Below are positions 1 through 6,366 of a DNA stretch of 7,380 nt, piece after piece. The stretch is from Azonexus sp. (GTDB lineage: Bacteria; Pseudomonadota; Gammaproteobacteria; Burkholderiales; Rhodocyclaceae), in assembly GCA_030697085.1 (NCBI GenBank), contig JAUYQT010000867.1, positions 1 to 7,380 of the forward strand. The letters are read 5' to 3'. The notes under the pieces are model-generated. The model searched no databases, had not been told where the DNA came from, and saw only the letters and a program-made list of their open reading frames with translations. Every line of letters starts with the position of its first letter. The stretch's first letter is position 1. A program made the translations under genes and the position numbers.

Positions 1-684
1 AAGGGGATCCTGGTCGCCACGTTGCACCTTGAACAGATCTTCCTCAAACTTAGGCAACTGGCCAGTGCCCTGCAGGCTGGCAGCGTTCACCAGATACGGC
101 ACATAAACCTCGGTATAAGCATGCTCGGCGGTATGCGTGTCGAGCATGAACTGGGCAAGCGCCCGGTGTAAACGTGCCAGGCCACCTTTCAATAGGGAGA
201 AACGTGCTCCAGAAATTTTGGCGGCAGTGGTGAAGTCGAGCTGTCCTATGGACTCACCGACATCGGTGTGATCCTTGACCGGAAAATCAAAAGTGCGCGG
301 CGTGCCCCAACGCTTGACTTCGACATTACCGAACTCGTCGCTGCCCACCGGCACTGAGTCATCGGGAATATTCGGCAACGCGGCAAGGATCGCGTTGAAT
401 TTTTCCAGCAGTTCACCAAGGCGTGCTTCAGAGGCTTTCAACTCATCGCCAATTGCCCCAACCTGAACCATCACCTCGGCAGCGTCTTTGCCCTGCCCTT
501 TGAGCATACCGATTTGCTTGGACAGTGAATTGCGCTGCGCCTGCAACTCCTGGGTGCGGGTTTGCAGCGTTTTACGCTCGGTTTCCAGTGCGACGAACTC
601 GGAGAAATCGATCGGCTTGCCACGCTTGGCAAGTCCTTCCGCCACGGCGTCGAGGTTGGTACGGAGTTGTTGAATATCGAGCAT
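1..684 (-). CDS. serS: Seryl-tRNA synthetase, N-terminal half (cut by the window edge)
   Basis: Class II aminoacyl-tRNA synthetase that charges tRNA-Ser (and tRNA-Sec where present) with serine in the cytoplasm. The visible 228 residues begin [21 protein letters not shown], the usual SerRS N-terminus. Residues about 28-100 are charged and Gln/Glu/Lys-rich, matching the long antiparallel coiled-coil arm that grips the tRNA. The aminoacylation domain begins near residue 115 and includes [20 protein letters not shown] (199-218), characteristic of bacterial SerRS. The family is about 425-430 residues long, so roughly half is present; the catalytic motifs 2 and 3 lie outside the window. The ATG at 684 is preceded by AGGA (691-694) at a 6-nt spacing, which supports this start. 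A separate promoter lies upstream at 750-780. Nothing suggests the gene is broken; the frame is open to base 1. Confidence 0.97.
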   Translation of the reverse strand, partial: MLDIQQLRTNLDAVAEGLAKRGKPIDFSEFVALETERKTLQTRTQELQAQRNSLSKQIGMLKGQGKDAAEVMVQVGAIGDELKASEARLGELLEKFNAILAALPNIPDDSVPVGSDEFGNVEVKRWGTPRTFDFPVKDHTDVGESIGQLDFTTAAKISGARFSLLKGGLARLHRALAQFMLDTHTAEHAYTEVYVPYLVNAASLQGTGQLPKFEEDLFKVQRGDQDPL

Positions 685-749
685 GATTTTTCCTGATTTT
701 TGACGGTCGACCGCAGCATTCGATAAAAACACGCGGCTGAAAGGGCGAA

Positions 750-780
750 ATTATACGCGACGGCGCGGCCGCTTCATCAA
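750..780 (-). promoter_or_regulatory. Predicted sigma-70 promoter for serS
   Basis: Read on the minus strand, a perfect TATAAT lies at 755-750. A TTGATG (-35 like) lies at 780-775, with a 19-nt spacer, longer than the preferred 17. Transcription would begin near 743 and give a leader of about 60 nt before the serS ATG. The -10 box is strong and the -35 is the weak part. The position is directly upstream of serS and clear of rarA. No leader hairpin typical of amino-acid control is evident. Confidence 0.6.
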
Positions 781-815
781 GCTGCAACGCATGTAGGAAG
801 GCTGATTGAACAGCG

Positions 816-837
816 AAAAAATGCCGGCAGCAAGGCA
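816..837 (-). terminator. Weak candidate intrinsic terminator after rarA
   Basis: Minus-strand reading gives TGCC (837-834), an 8-nt loop, GGCA (825-822), then six T (821-816). The placement, about 57 nt past the rarA stop codon and before the serS promoter, is right for the end of the rpoS-rarA transcript. The stem is only four pairs, so it could be weak or coincidental. Confidence 0.3.
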
Positions 838-893
838 GAAAATGGATGAGCGAATATCACTTGGGTCACCACCTAGGTGCCGCCCCGCCCTCT

Positions 894-2264
894 TCAGGTC
901 TTTTTTGCTTTCTTATCCAGTTCACGCAAATGCATCAACTTTTCGCCAATTTTCCCTTCCAGGCCACGCGGCGTCGGTCGATACCAGCCCGGCTCGGGCA
1001 TACCTTCCGGCAGATAACTTTCGCCGGCGGCGTAAGCTTCCGGCTCGTCATGCGCGTAACGGTAAGCCTTACCGTGACCAAGCTCCTTCATCAACTTGGT
1101 CGGCGCATTACGCAAATGGTTCGGCACTGGTCGCGAGCCATCTTTGCTGACAAAAGCGCGGGCAGCATTGTAGGCGTTGTAGCCGGCATTGGACTTCGCC
1201 GCAACCGCCAGATAAATGACGGCCTGCCCGAGTGCCAGCTCCCCTTCAGGCGACCCCATCCGCTCGTAAGTAGCGGCGGCATCGTTAGCTATCTGCATGG
1301 CACGCGGGTCAGCCAGACCGATATCTTCCCAAGCCATGCGAATAATGCGCCGAGCCAGATAACGCGGGTCCGCCCCACCATCGAGCATACGGGTTAGCCA
1401 GTAAAGTGCCGCGTCAGGATTAGAGCCACGCACCGATTTATGTAGCGCCGAAATCTGGTCATAAAAAGCGTCGCCCCCCTTGTCGAAACGACGCAAATTT
1501 TGCGCCATCGTCCTATCGACAAAATCACCGTCAACCCTAAGACCCACCGTTGTTTCTATGGTCCCAGGGCCAGACTTTGTTTTTATGGTCGTAGCAATGG
1601 CTGCCCTGTGTGCGGTACGAAGCTGTTCAAGTAAATTTAGTAAACGGCGCGCATCACCATCAGCCAATCCAATCAGGCGCTCACGCGCTGAATCATCGAA
1701 GCTAATATCGGCCAGCGACCGCGCGCAGGCACGATCGAAAAGTTGGCCCATCTCCGTCTCGTCAAGCGACTTCAGCACGTAGACTGAAGTCCGTGACAGC
1801 AAAGCAGAATTCACCTCAAATGACGGATTCTCTGTCGTTGCGCCAATAAATGTCAGCAGGCCGGATTCAACAAAGGGTAAAAACCCATCTTGCTGCGCCT
1901 TGTTGAATCGGTGAATTTCATCAACAAAAAGAATCGTACGTCGGCCCTGCCCGCGCCACATTTCAGCCTGAGCCACCGCCTCACGGACTTCTTTAATGCC
2001 GGAAAAAACGGCCGATAGCGCAATGAACTCACAATTGAACTGCGTCGCCATCATCCGCGCCAAGGTCGTTTTGCCGACCCCTGGCGGCCCCCAGAGAATC
2101 ATCGAATGTGGCTGACCAGATTCAAACGCCAGGCGCAATGGCTTACCCGGCCCGAGCAGGTGCTGCTGGCCAATGACCTCATCCGGACTTTGTGGCCGAA
2201 GCTGCTCAGCAAGCGGGGCTTGTGGCGCCTCATTGGCCGCGCTGGAAAATAGATCTTCAGACAT
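894..2264 (-). CDS. rarA: RarA/MgsA replication-associated recombination ATPase
   Basis: AAA+ ATPase of the clamp-loader group (RarA/MgsA; Mgs1/WRNIP1 in eukaryotes), a cytoplasmic tetramer acting at stalled replication forks with SSB. Visible motifs: Walker A GPPGVGKT (59-66), Walker [10 protein letters not shown] (111-119), sensor 1 GATTEN (141-146), arginine finger in SALLSRT (R158) and sensor 2 [11 protein letters not shown] (203-213). The C-terminal tetramerisation part carries [14 protein letters not shown] (311-324), [11 protein letters not shown] (358-368) and [14 protein letters not shown] (383-396), all conserved in the family. At 456 residues it is slightly longer than the E. coli protein (about 447). 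The excess comes from a low-conservation insert at about residues 222-243 with an internal duplication (see repeat at 1536-1589). The ATG at 2264 has an in-frame TGA two codons upstream, so no longer start exists; no clear Shine-Dalgarno is seen. It lies 55 nt after rpoS and is probably co-transcribed with it. Confidence 0.96.
   Translation of the reverse strand: MSEDLFSSAANEAPQAPLAEQLRPQSPDEVIGQQHLLGPGKPLRLAFESGQPHSMILWGPPGVGKTTLARMMATQFNCEFIALSAVFSGIKEVREAVAQAEMWRGQGRRTILFVDEIHRFNKAQQDGFLPFVESGLLTFIGATTENPSFEVNSALLSRTSVYVLKSLDETEMGQLFDRACARSLADISFDDSARERLIGLADGDARRLLNLLEQLRTAHRAAIATTIKTKSGPGTIETTVGLRVDGDFVDRTMAQNLRRFDKGGDAFYDQISALHKSVRGSNPDAALYWLTRMLDGGADPRYLARRIIRMAWEDIGLADPRAMQIANDAAATYERMGSPEGELALGQAVIYLAVAAKSNAGYNAYNAARAFVSKDGSRPVPNHLRNAPTKLMKELGHGKAYRYAHDEPEAYAAGESYLPEGMPEPGWYRPTPRGLEGKIGEKLMHLRELDKKAKKT
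1536..1589 (-). repeat. Imperfect 27-bp tandem duplication inside rarA
   Basis: Two adjacent 27-nt units, 1589-1563 and 1562-1536 on the minus strand, agree at 19 of 27 positions by hand count. They encode TIKTKSGPG (226-234) and TIETTVGLR (235-243). The length is a multiple of three, so the frame is kept. It falls between sensor 2 and the RRFDKGGD segment, a linker of variable length in RarA. From LE to RFD there are 45 residues here against about 30 in E. coli RarA as recalled, so it looks like a tolerated surface insertion. Confidence 0.55.
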
Positions 2265-2291
2265 TGTTCATGAATTTTCAATCATTCGCGC

Positions 2292-2318
2292 CCACTCGAG
2301 CAGCGACTTGCCAAGTGG
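2292..2318 (-). other. Hairpin directly after the rpoS stop codon
   Basis: On the minus strand CCACTTG (2318-2312) can pair with CGAGTGG (2298-2292) across a 13-nt loop: seven pairs including one G-U. It starts one base after the TAG stop. There is no T-run behind it, so it is not a standard intrinsic terminator. It might shield the 3' end of rpoS or mark an mRNA processing site before rarA. The function is inferred only from position. Confidence 0.35.
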
Positions 2319-2319
2319 A

Positions 2320-3252
2320 CTAAAGCAAGGAATCCCGCGTTACATTGCCGCGCTTGATGATCTTGCGTAGCCGGTCGAGGCCTTCTAGCTGAATCTGCCG
2401 AACCCGTTCACGGGTCAGCCCCAGATCAGTGGCGATCATATCCAGCGTCGCCACATCGGCACCATTGAGCCCATAGCGACGTTCGATAATCACCCTTTGC
2501 CGCTCGGAAAGCTGCGCCAGCCAGTCATCCAGCAGAAAGCCAATTTCGCTGGACTGGAGGAGCGATTCCGGATCGCTATTACCCTCATCGGCAATCATCT
2601 CTGCCATGCTGAGACTGGAGTCGATCTCAAGCGGCGCATCCAGTGAAGCGATGTGTTCATTCAACGATAGCGTGTGGCGCACCTCGGCCGGGGTCTTGTC
2701 GATCAACGCTGCCACGCGTTCGACAGTCAACTCTCTGCGATCAGCCGACTCCAGGTGCCGCATCGCCCGCAGGACAACGTTGATCTCCTTGACGATATGC
2801 ACAGGCAGGCGAATCGTGCGCGACTGATTCATGATGCCGCGCTCAATACTCTGCCGTATCCACCATGTCGCGTAAGTGGAAAAGCGAAAGCCGCGCTCCG
2901 GATCATACTTTTCAAGTGCATGAATCAGACCAAGATTACCCTCCTCGATCAGGTCAAGCAGCGGAATACCTCGATTCAGATAACGCTTGGCGATATTGAC
3001 GACCAGCCGAAGATTGTGCTCGATCATCTTCTGCCGGGCCGCGAAATCACCAGCCCTTAACTGCCTGCAAGTAGCTAACTCATCAGCGGGCGTGAGCAGC
3101 GGTTTGGCGCCAATTTCATTCAAATAGAGCTGAGTGACATCCTCCAGTAACTCATGCTCGGGCGAAACTGACTCGGTTTCGGAAAGCAGCCCAGGTTCAT
3201 CCGGGGCATCATCGAGGCTATCCTCTAAAGAATCTTCGCCCTGTTCGTTCAT
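2320..3252 (-). CDS. rpoS: RNA polymerase sigma factor RpoS (sigma-38)
   Basis: Group 2 sigma-70 factor that redirects RNA polymerase to general stress and stationary-phase promoters. Domain order in the 310 residues: acidic N-terminal tail (1-35), region 1.2 (about 36-70), region 2 with HNLRLVVNIAKRYLNRGIPL (79-98), DLIEEGNLGLIHALEKYDPE (100-119) and FRFSTYATWWIRQSIERGIM (122-141), region 3 with RTIRLPVHIVKEINVVLRA (145-163), and region 4 with helix-turn-helix LGLTRERVRQIQLEGLDRLR (277-296). There is no long region 1.1, which argues against RpoD, and the position behind surE-pcm-nlpD is diagnostic for RpoS. The lysine at 155 in HIVKE appears to match the E. coli RpoS lysine used by the adaptor RssB. 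The ATG overlaps the nlpD stop (ATGA, 3252-3249) and its Shine-Dalgarno is poor, so translation is probably coupled to nlpD. In E. coli the main rpoS promoter lies inside nlpD; no obvious counterpart was identified here by eye. Confidence 0.97.
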   Translation of the reverse strand: MNEQGEDSLEDSLDDAPDEPGLLSETESVSPEHELLEDVTQLYLNEIGAKPLLTPADELATCRQLRAGDFAARQKMIEHNLRLVVNIAKRYLNRGIPLLDLIEEGNLGLIHALEKYDPERGFRFSTYATWWIRQSIERGIMNQSRTIRLPVHIVKEINVVLRAMRHLESADRRELTVERVAALIDKTPAEVRHTLSLNEHIASLDAPLEIDSSLSMAEMIADEGNSDPESLLQSSEIGFLLDDWLAQLSERQRVIIERRYGLNGADVATLDMIATDLGLTRERVRQIQLEGLDRLRKIIKRGNVTRDSLL

Positions 3253-4148
3253 CGCTTCGGCAAATACTGCGCCGGATCGACCGGCTTACCCTGTTTGCGA
3301 ATTTCGAAATGAAGTTTGACCGAGTCAGCATCGGTACTCCCCATCTCGGCAATTTTTTGGCCGCGCGTCACTGACTGGCCTTCCTTGACCAAAATTTTCC
3401 GGTTATGCGCATAAGCTGAAAGGAAGGTTGCGTTGTGCTTGACGATGACGAGTTCGCCATAGCCGCGTAACCCGGCGCCGGCATAAACCACCTTGCCATC
3501 ACCAGCAGCAACCACAGGATCACCAGCCTTGCCGGCAAAATTCAAACCCTTGTTTCCGGACTCGCTAAAGGGTGCAGTCACCTTGGCAGGAACAGGCCAA
3601 ATCCAGGGCACGTCATCTGGCGCCGCAACAACGGCAGGCGCAGGCGCAACCGCAACCGCCTCTGACCGCAGCTCGACAGCCGGGGTCGTTGGGGCAAGGT
3701 TGTTTAGCCGGGCATAAGCTTCATCCGAATAAGGCTCCTTGCCGACCTTCGGCCCACGCTTCAAACTACCATTCTGAGCGACGGTTCCTGGCTGATCCAA
3801 CGATCGCGATTCAACAAGCGGCTCTGAAACAATCGGACTGGCCACCACCGAACCGCCCACTTCAGGAGCACCCGGCGGTGCCACCCGCAAAACCTGGCCT
3901 TCCTTGATGGCGGAAACGTTGGCAATATTATTCCAGGCCGCCACATCCCGGTAATCCTGGCCGTGCTCCTGGGCAATGCGATAAAGCGTATCACCGCGCT
4001 TCACTGTGTAATAACCGGGCCCGGAAGGCTGGGCAACCGAAGCCCGTGATTGCGCGCCAGAACTCCGGTCGACCGCAGGTGCCGGTTGCTGTGAAAAGCA
4101 GCCAGCAAGAAGCAGACTGGGGAGAATTAGCGAAATAACTCGAATCAT
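3249..4148 (-). CDS. nlpD: NlpD-type LysM/LytM lipoprotein, cell-wall amidase activator
   Basis: Predicted outer-membrane lipoprotein of 299 residues that activates N-acetylmuramoyl-L-alanine amidases during cell separation. The signal peptide ends in the lipobox LLAGC, with Cys17 as lipidation site. A LysM peptidoglycan-binding domain follows (about 46-90: YYTVKRGDTLYRIAQ to IKEGQVLRV). A Pro/Ala/Val-rich linker spans about 91-180 and a LytM/peptidase M23 domain about 183-299. The domain is degenerate: the metal-binding HxGxD is NKGLN (199-203) and the first His of HxH is Lys278 (KLHFEI). This fits a non-catalytic activator like E. coli NlpD. An upstream in-frame ATG at 4205 would add 19 residues ahead of the signal peptide. 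The start at 4148 is preferred because it places a normal signal peptide at the N-terminus, has AGGA (4154-4157) at 5 nt, and makes an ATGA overlap with the pcm stop. The stop overlaps rpoS in the same way. Confidence 0.95.
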   Translation of the reverse strand: MIRVISLILPSLLLAGCFSQQPAPAVDRSSGAQSRASVAQPSGPGYYTVKRGDTLYRIAQEHGQDYRDVAAWNNIANVSAIKEGQVLRVAPPGAPEVGGSVVASPIVSEPLVESRSLDQPGTVAQNGSLKRGPKVGKEPYSDEAYARLNNLAPTTPAVELRSEAVAVAPAPAVVAAPDDVPWIWPVPAKVTAPFSESGNKGLNFAGKAGDPVVAAGDGKVVYAGAGLRGYGELVIVKHNATFLSAYAHNRKILVKEGQSVTRGQKIAEMGSTDADSVKLHFEIRKQGKPVDPAQYLPKR

Positions 4149-4795
4149 TGCGTTCCTGCGAGAAGCGGGACAAATCGAACAGCATCGAGCCGGGTTTCGA
4201 TACATCCCTGAGGCGTTTTTTCAATGAAGCTAAGATACTGCTCAGTCGCACCCACTGGCAAGATCATCCGACCACCCATCGCCAACTGCCCAAGCAGAGC
4301 CTGCGGCACATTTGTTCCGGCAGCAGCGACAATGATACTGTCAAACGGCGCCGCTTCGGGTAGACCAAACTGACCATCAGCGTGTTTCAAACGCACATTG
4401 AACTGCTGCAGGGCGCGCATGTTGGCCTTAGCCTTTTCAAGCAAGGGCGCAAGACGCTCGACTGAATAAACCTCATTGGTTAATTGCGCCAGTACCGCAG
4501 CCTGATAACCGCAACCCGCACCCACCTCGAGCGTTTTACCGAGCGAAGAGCGGCCATTGAGCAAAAGCTCAATCATCCGGGCGACCACAAATGGCTGAGA
4601 AATCGTCTGCCCCATGCCAAGCGGCAAAGCGGTGTCTTCATAGGCGCGCGAAGCCAGCGCTTCTTCGACAAAAATATGCCTCGGCACCGCCGCCATCGCA
4701 GTCAATACCACCTCGTTGCGAATACCCTTTTCACGCAAGCGCTCAATCATCCGCGCCCGCGTGCGCTGCGACGTCATTCCAATACCGTTTAGCAC
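4145..4795 (-). CDS. pcm: Protein-L-isoaspartate O-methyltransferase
   Basis: Repairs age-damaged proteins by methylating L-isoaspartyl residues with S-adenosylmethionine in the cytoplasm. The 216-residue frame shows ASRAYEDTALPLGMGQTISQ (48-67, substrate-site Ser66), SAM-binding motif I LEVGAGCGYQAAVLAQL (89-105), the acidic end of the next strand VYSVER (109-114), FDSIIVAAAG (151-160) and the C-terminal AVRFVPLLAG (205-214). The family more often has EIGTGSGYQ in motif I; the Cys here is a mild variant. The start is uncertain. GTG at 4795 leaves 7 nt after surE. ATG at 4777 begins MTSQRTRARM and matches the N-terminus of gammaproteobacterial Pcm. Neither has a strong Shine-Dalgarno; the longer form is listed because the spacing to surE is tighter. 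Its TGA overlaps the nlpD ATG by 4 nt. Confidence 0.95.
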   Translation of the reverse strand: MLNGIGMTSQRTRARMIERLREKGIRNEVVLTAMAAVPRHIFVEEALASRAYEDTALPLGMGQTISQPFVVARMIELLLNGRSSLGKTLEVGAGCGYQAAVLAQLTNEVYSVERLAPLLEKAKANMRALQQFNVRLKHADGQFGLPEAAPFDSIIVAAAGTNVPQALLGQLAMGGRMILPVGATEQYLSFIEKTPQGCIETRLDAVRFVPLLAGTQ

Positions 4796-4802
4796 CGTTT
4801 TA

Positions 4803-5543
4803 TCACTTCATCCAATGTCGAACCGCCGGCAATTGTGCCGTATGCGTCAGATCAATCTGCAATGGGGTAATCGACACACAACCCCGCTCAACCGCATTGA
4901 AATCTGTTCCTGCCCCGGCATCAGCCGCCGCCCCTGCCGCCCCAACCCAATAGACGGTTTCATTGCGCGGCGAATTCATTTTAACAACTGACTCTGCCTT
5001 GTGACGACGCCCCAGACGAGTGACTTCCATATCCTTTAATTCAGCGTATGGAATATCCGGCACATTGACATTAAGCAAGACCGGCTCCTTGATTGGATTG
5101 CGAATAAAGCGCTCAACCAAATCCCGAGCCACCCGTCCGGCTGTCTCGAAATTATTGCCTTCAAAGCTGGTCAATGAAATGGCAATTGACGGGATACCGA
5201 GCAAAAACCCTTCAGTTGCCGCAGCCACCGTCCCGGAATAAATCGTGTCATCACCCATATTGGCGCCATGATTAATTCCGGAAACAATAATATCCGGCAA
5301 ATCATCCAGCATCCCGGTAACCGCCAGATGCACACAATCCGTCGGAGTGCCATTGACAAAATAAAAGCCGCTACTTGCCTTTTTCAAAAACAATGGCCGG
5401 TCAAGCGTTAACGAATTACTCGCCCCACTACGATTCTGCTCGGGAGCAACCACCACAATGTCAGCCAGACCAGAAAGTGACTCAAACAGGGCGGCCAATC
5501 CGGGCGCAAAATAGCCGTCATCGTTACTGAGCAGAATGCGCAT
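4803..5543 (-). CDS. surE: SurE, 5'/3'-nucleotidase and exopolyphosphatase
   Basis: Metal-dependent phosphatase acting on nucleoside 5'- and 3'-monophosphates (and short polyphosphate in E. coli), tied to stationary-phase survival. The 246 residues open with [10 protein letters not shown], the SurE signature with metal-binding Asp8 and Asp9. Then follow [11 protein letters not shown] (37-47, Ser39), [11 protein letters not shown] (65-75) and [20 protein letters not shown] (88-107, Asn91 as metal ligand). The C-terminal part has YWVG (198-201), [18 protein letters not shown] (211-228) and DLT. Length is typical (about 250). The frame also offers GTG one codon earlier (5546), directly touching the TAA of the H-NS gene. 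ATG at 5543 is chosen because the family begins with MRILL. The ribosome site is weak, suggesting translation is linked to the upstream gene, 3 nt away. Confidence 0.97.
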   Translation of the reverse strand: MRILLSNDDGYFAPGLAALFESLSGLADIVVVAPEQNRSGASNSLTLDRPLFLKKASSGFYFVNGTPTDCVHLAVTGMLDDLPDIIVSGINHGANMGDDTIYSGTVAAATEGFLLGIPSIAISLTSFEGNNFETAGRVARDLVERFIRNPIKEPVLLNVNVPDIPYAELKDMEVTRLGRRHKAESVVKMNSPRNETVYWVGAAGAAADAGAGTDFNAVERGCVSITPLQIDLTHTAQLPAVRHWMK

Positions 5544-5546
5544 CAC

Positions 5547-5864
5547 TTAAACCAGAAGATCATCGATGACGCCACCACCCTCAACCCAGGCGACAACCCA
5601 TTTTGGCTGACGACCACGACCAGTCCACTCCAGCGCCGCATTTTCAGGATGACGATACTTAACTTTTACTTTGTTGACAGTTAAAGCCTTAACCTTAACT
5701 TCCTTAGCCAGCAAATCTTCAATGGCATAACCCCGCGCCTTGGCAAAAGCACGCACTTCATTCAATACAAGATCTTTTGCCTGCGCTTCGCGGCGCTTCA
5801 ATTCAGCAGGAATCTGTTGCTGTAAGTCAGACAACTGCGCAGTAGATAAAGTTGACAAATCCAT
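5547..5864 (-). CDS. H-NS-family nucleoid-associated DNA-binding protein
   Basis: Small (105 residues) histone-like nucleoid-structuring protein that binds AT-rich DNA and usually silences or tunes transcription. The N-terminal half (about 5-45: STAQLSDLQQQIPAELKRRE) is helical and heptad-like, as expected for the oligomerisation region. A Lys/Val-rich linker KEVKVKALTVNKVKVKY follows (54-70). The C-terminal DNA-binding part is YRHPENAALEWTGRGRQPKW (70-89), with the AT-hook-like core GRGRQP that reaches into the minor groove. This matches the Bordetella/Burkholderia type of H-NS more than the 137-residue E. coli protein. The ATG at 5864 has GGAG (5871-5874) at 7 nt, the best ribosome site in the operon. 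A promoter lies 31-59 nt upstream. The TAA stop is 3 nt from the SurE ATG, so it heads the surE-pcm-nlpD-rpoS operon. Its specific targets cannot be told from sequence. Confidence 0.9.
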   Translation of the reverse strand: MDLSTLSTAQLSDLQQQIPAELKRREAQAKDLVLNEVRAFAKARGYAIEDLLAKEVKVKALTVNKVKVKYRHPENAALEWTGRGRQPKWVVAWVEGGGVIDDLLV

Positions 5865-5894
5865 GATTAACTCCAGGTTTTAATAAGTGGTGAT

Positions 5895-5923
5895 AATTTA
5901 GTTTGTCTGAATCTAATTTTCAA
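5895..5923 (-). promoter_or_regulatory. Predicted promoter of the H-NS-surE-pcm-nlpD-rpoS operon
   Basis: On the minus strand TTGAAA (5923-5918) and TAAATT (5900-5895) are separated by exactly 17 nt. They match the sigma-70 consensus at 5/6 and 4/6 positions. Immediately upstream is an A/T tract (5924-5937) resembling an UP element. The whole stretch 5877-5940 is strikingly AT-rich against its surroundings, a typical H-NS binding context, so autoregulation is plausible (inference). The leader would be about 25 nt. Confidence 0.55.
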
Positions 5924-5968
5924 TTAAAAATTAAAAACAGTTGGTGGTTTTGATTTCAGCGATAAAAC

Positions 5969-5991
5969 AAAAAAGCGCCCCGAAAAGCGCT
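5969..5991 (-). terminator. Intrinsic terminator pointing left, upstream of the operon promoter
   Basis: Minus-strand reading: AGCGC (5991-5987), loop TTTTCGGG, GCGCT (5978-5974), then T5 (5973-5969). With the last stem base there are six T in a row. Outer G-U and A-U pairs may lengthen the stem by two. The plus-strand side lacks a T-run, so it acts leftward. No recognised minus-strand gene lies in front of it. It either ends a small RNA from the 6000-6366 region or insulates the operon promoter from antisense transcription. Confidence 0.65.
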
Positions 5992-6045
5992 CTCCTATTT
6001 TATCGAACGATGGTGCGTATCCCCCGGCCACCCCACCAACTTGGC

Positions 6046-6068
6046 GCATTTCTTGTTGCAAAAAATGC
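6046..6068 (-). other. Strong hairpin better paired as minus-strand RNA
   Basis: As minus-strand RNA, GCATTTTTTG (6068-6059) pairs with CAAGAAATGC (6055-6046) around a 3-nt CAA loop: ten consecutive pairs with one U-G wobble. On the plus strand the same position is a C-A mismatch, so the fold favours a leftward transcript. It lies about 55 nt before the terminator at 5969-5991. Confidence 0.45.
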
Positions 6069-6305
6069 TAAAAACTTTTGCGGAAAGCTGCCGAACCAAC
6101 CGCCAGTCTACCAGATGCGAATGATTGGACGCAGCGAAAATACCGACGCCAGTTCGATTCTGTCGCCCGCAATTAACCTCGTATCTGCAGGCGAATCGAA
6201 CATCGACACAACTCGGCGGTTCTTTTCCATCTCGATCAAATTTATTTTTTTGCCACAACAATGATGATATCTCCCGCATTGAATTGCTTGCGCCATTACG
6301 ACGAA

Positions 6306-6314
6306 TGGTAAACT
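6306..6314 (+). promoter_or_regulatory. Possible extended -10 promoter for the YeeE/YedE gene
   Basis: TGGTAAACT has the TGn extension plus TAAACT (4/6 match to TATAAT). No good -35 sits at 16-18 nt; TTGCTT is 19 nt away (6284-6289). Transcription would start near 6321, giving a leader of about 46 nt before the ATG at 6367. Confidence 0.35.
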
Positions 6315-6366
6315 TTCGCGCCTCCAGTCACTTGTCGCGGTCAACTGCGTTTTAAGAGCAAAAAAC

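Larger units (their letters stand above)
5992..6366. other. Non-coding divergent region, possible minus-strand small RNA
   Basis: No credible protein gene was found. Open frames on both strands (for example minus 5995-6279, plus 5941-6264) lack ribosome sites and family motifs. Structure that can be seen: an intrinsic terminator just left of it (5969-5991); a hairpin at 6046-6068; CCAGTC (6103-6108) pairing with GATTGG (6123-6128) including one G-U; and an extended -10 for the plus-strand transporter at 6306-6314. The hairpin plus terminator suggests the 3' part of a leftward small RNA of up to a few hundred nt. No strong promoter for it was found; TGGTAGACT on the minus strand (6112-6104) is a weak extended -10 that would give an RNA of about 130 nt. 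Confidence 0.35.

Noticed and set aside
471..787. Minus-strand open frames overlapping the serS start
   Set aside because: They are in another frame of the serS coding sequence and its promoter region, with arginine/serine-rich shadow composition.
870..879. Perfect palindrome CACCTAGGTG downstream of rarA
   Set aside because: Ten bases with no loop and no second copy in the region; could be an operator but nothing supports it.
846..1397. 183-residue plus-strand open frame
   Set aside because: It lies antisense to the end of rarA, whose protein is clearly conserved; the translation has no family features.
4149..4205. Longer NlpD start at the upstream ATG (4205)
   Set aside because: It would put 19 residues with several Arg and Cys before the lipoprotein signal and overlap pcm deeply; the ATG at 4148 has a Shine-Dalgarno and an ATGA junction.
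6079..6173. tRNA-like sequence on the plus strand with GTTCGATTC at 6152-6160
   Set aside because: The T-stem has only four of five pairs, the possible acceptor stem matches at five of seven, the D-loop lacks GG, no clear anticodon stem-loop fits and no CCA follows. At best a decayed remnant, more likely chance.
6241..6251. T-rich run resembling a plus-strand terminator tail
   Set aside because: No stable GC-rich stem precedes it and no plus-strand gene ends there.
5995..6279. 94-residue minus-strand open frame
   Set aside because: No ribosome site, no recognisable domain, unusual composition, and it overlaps other equally unsupported frames in the same non-coding region.
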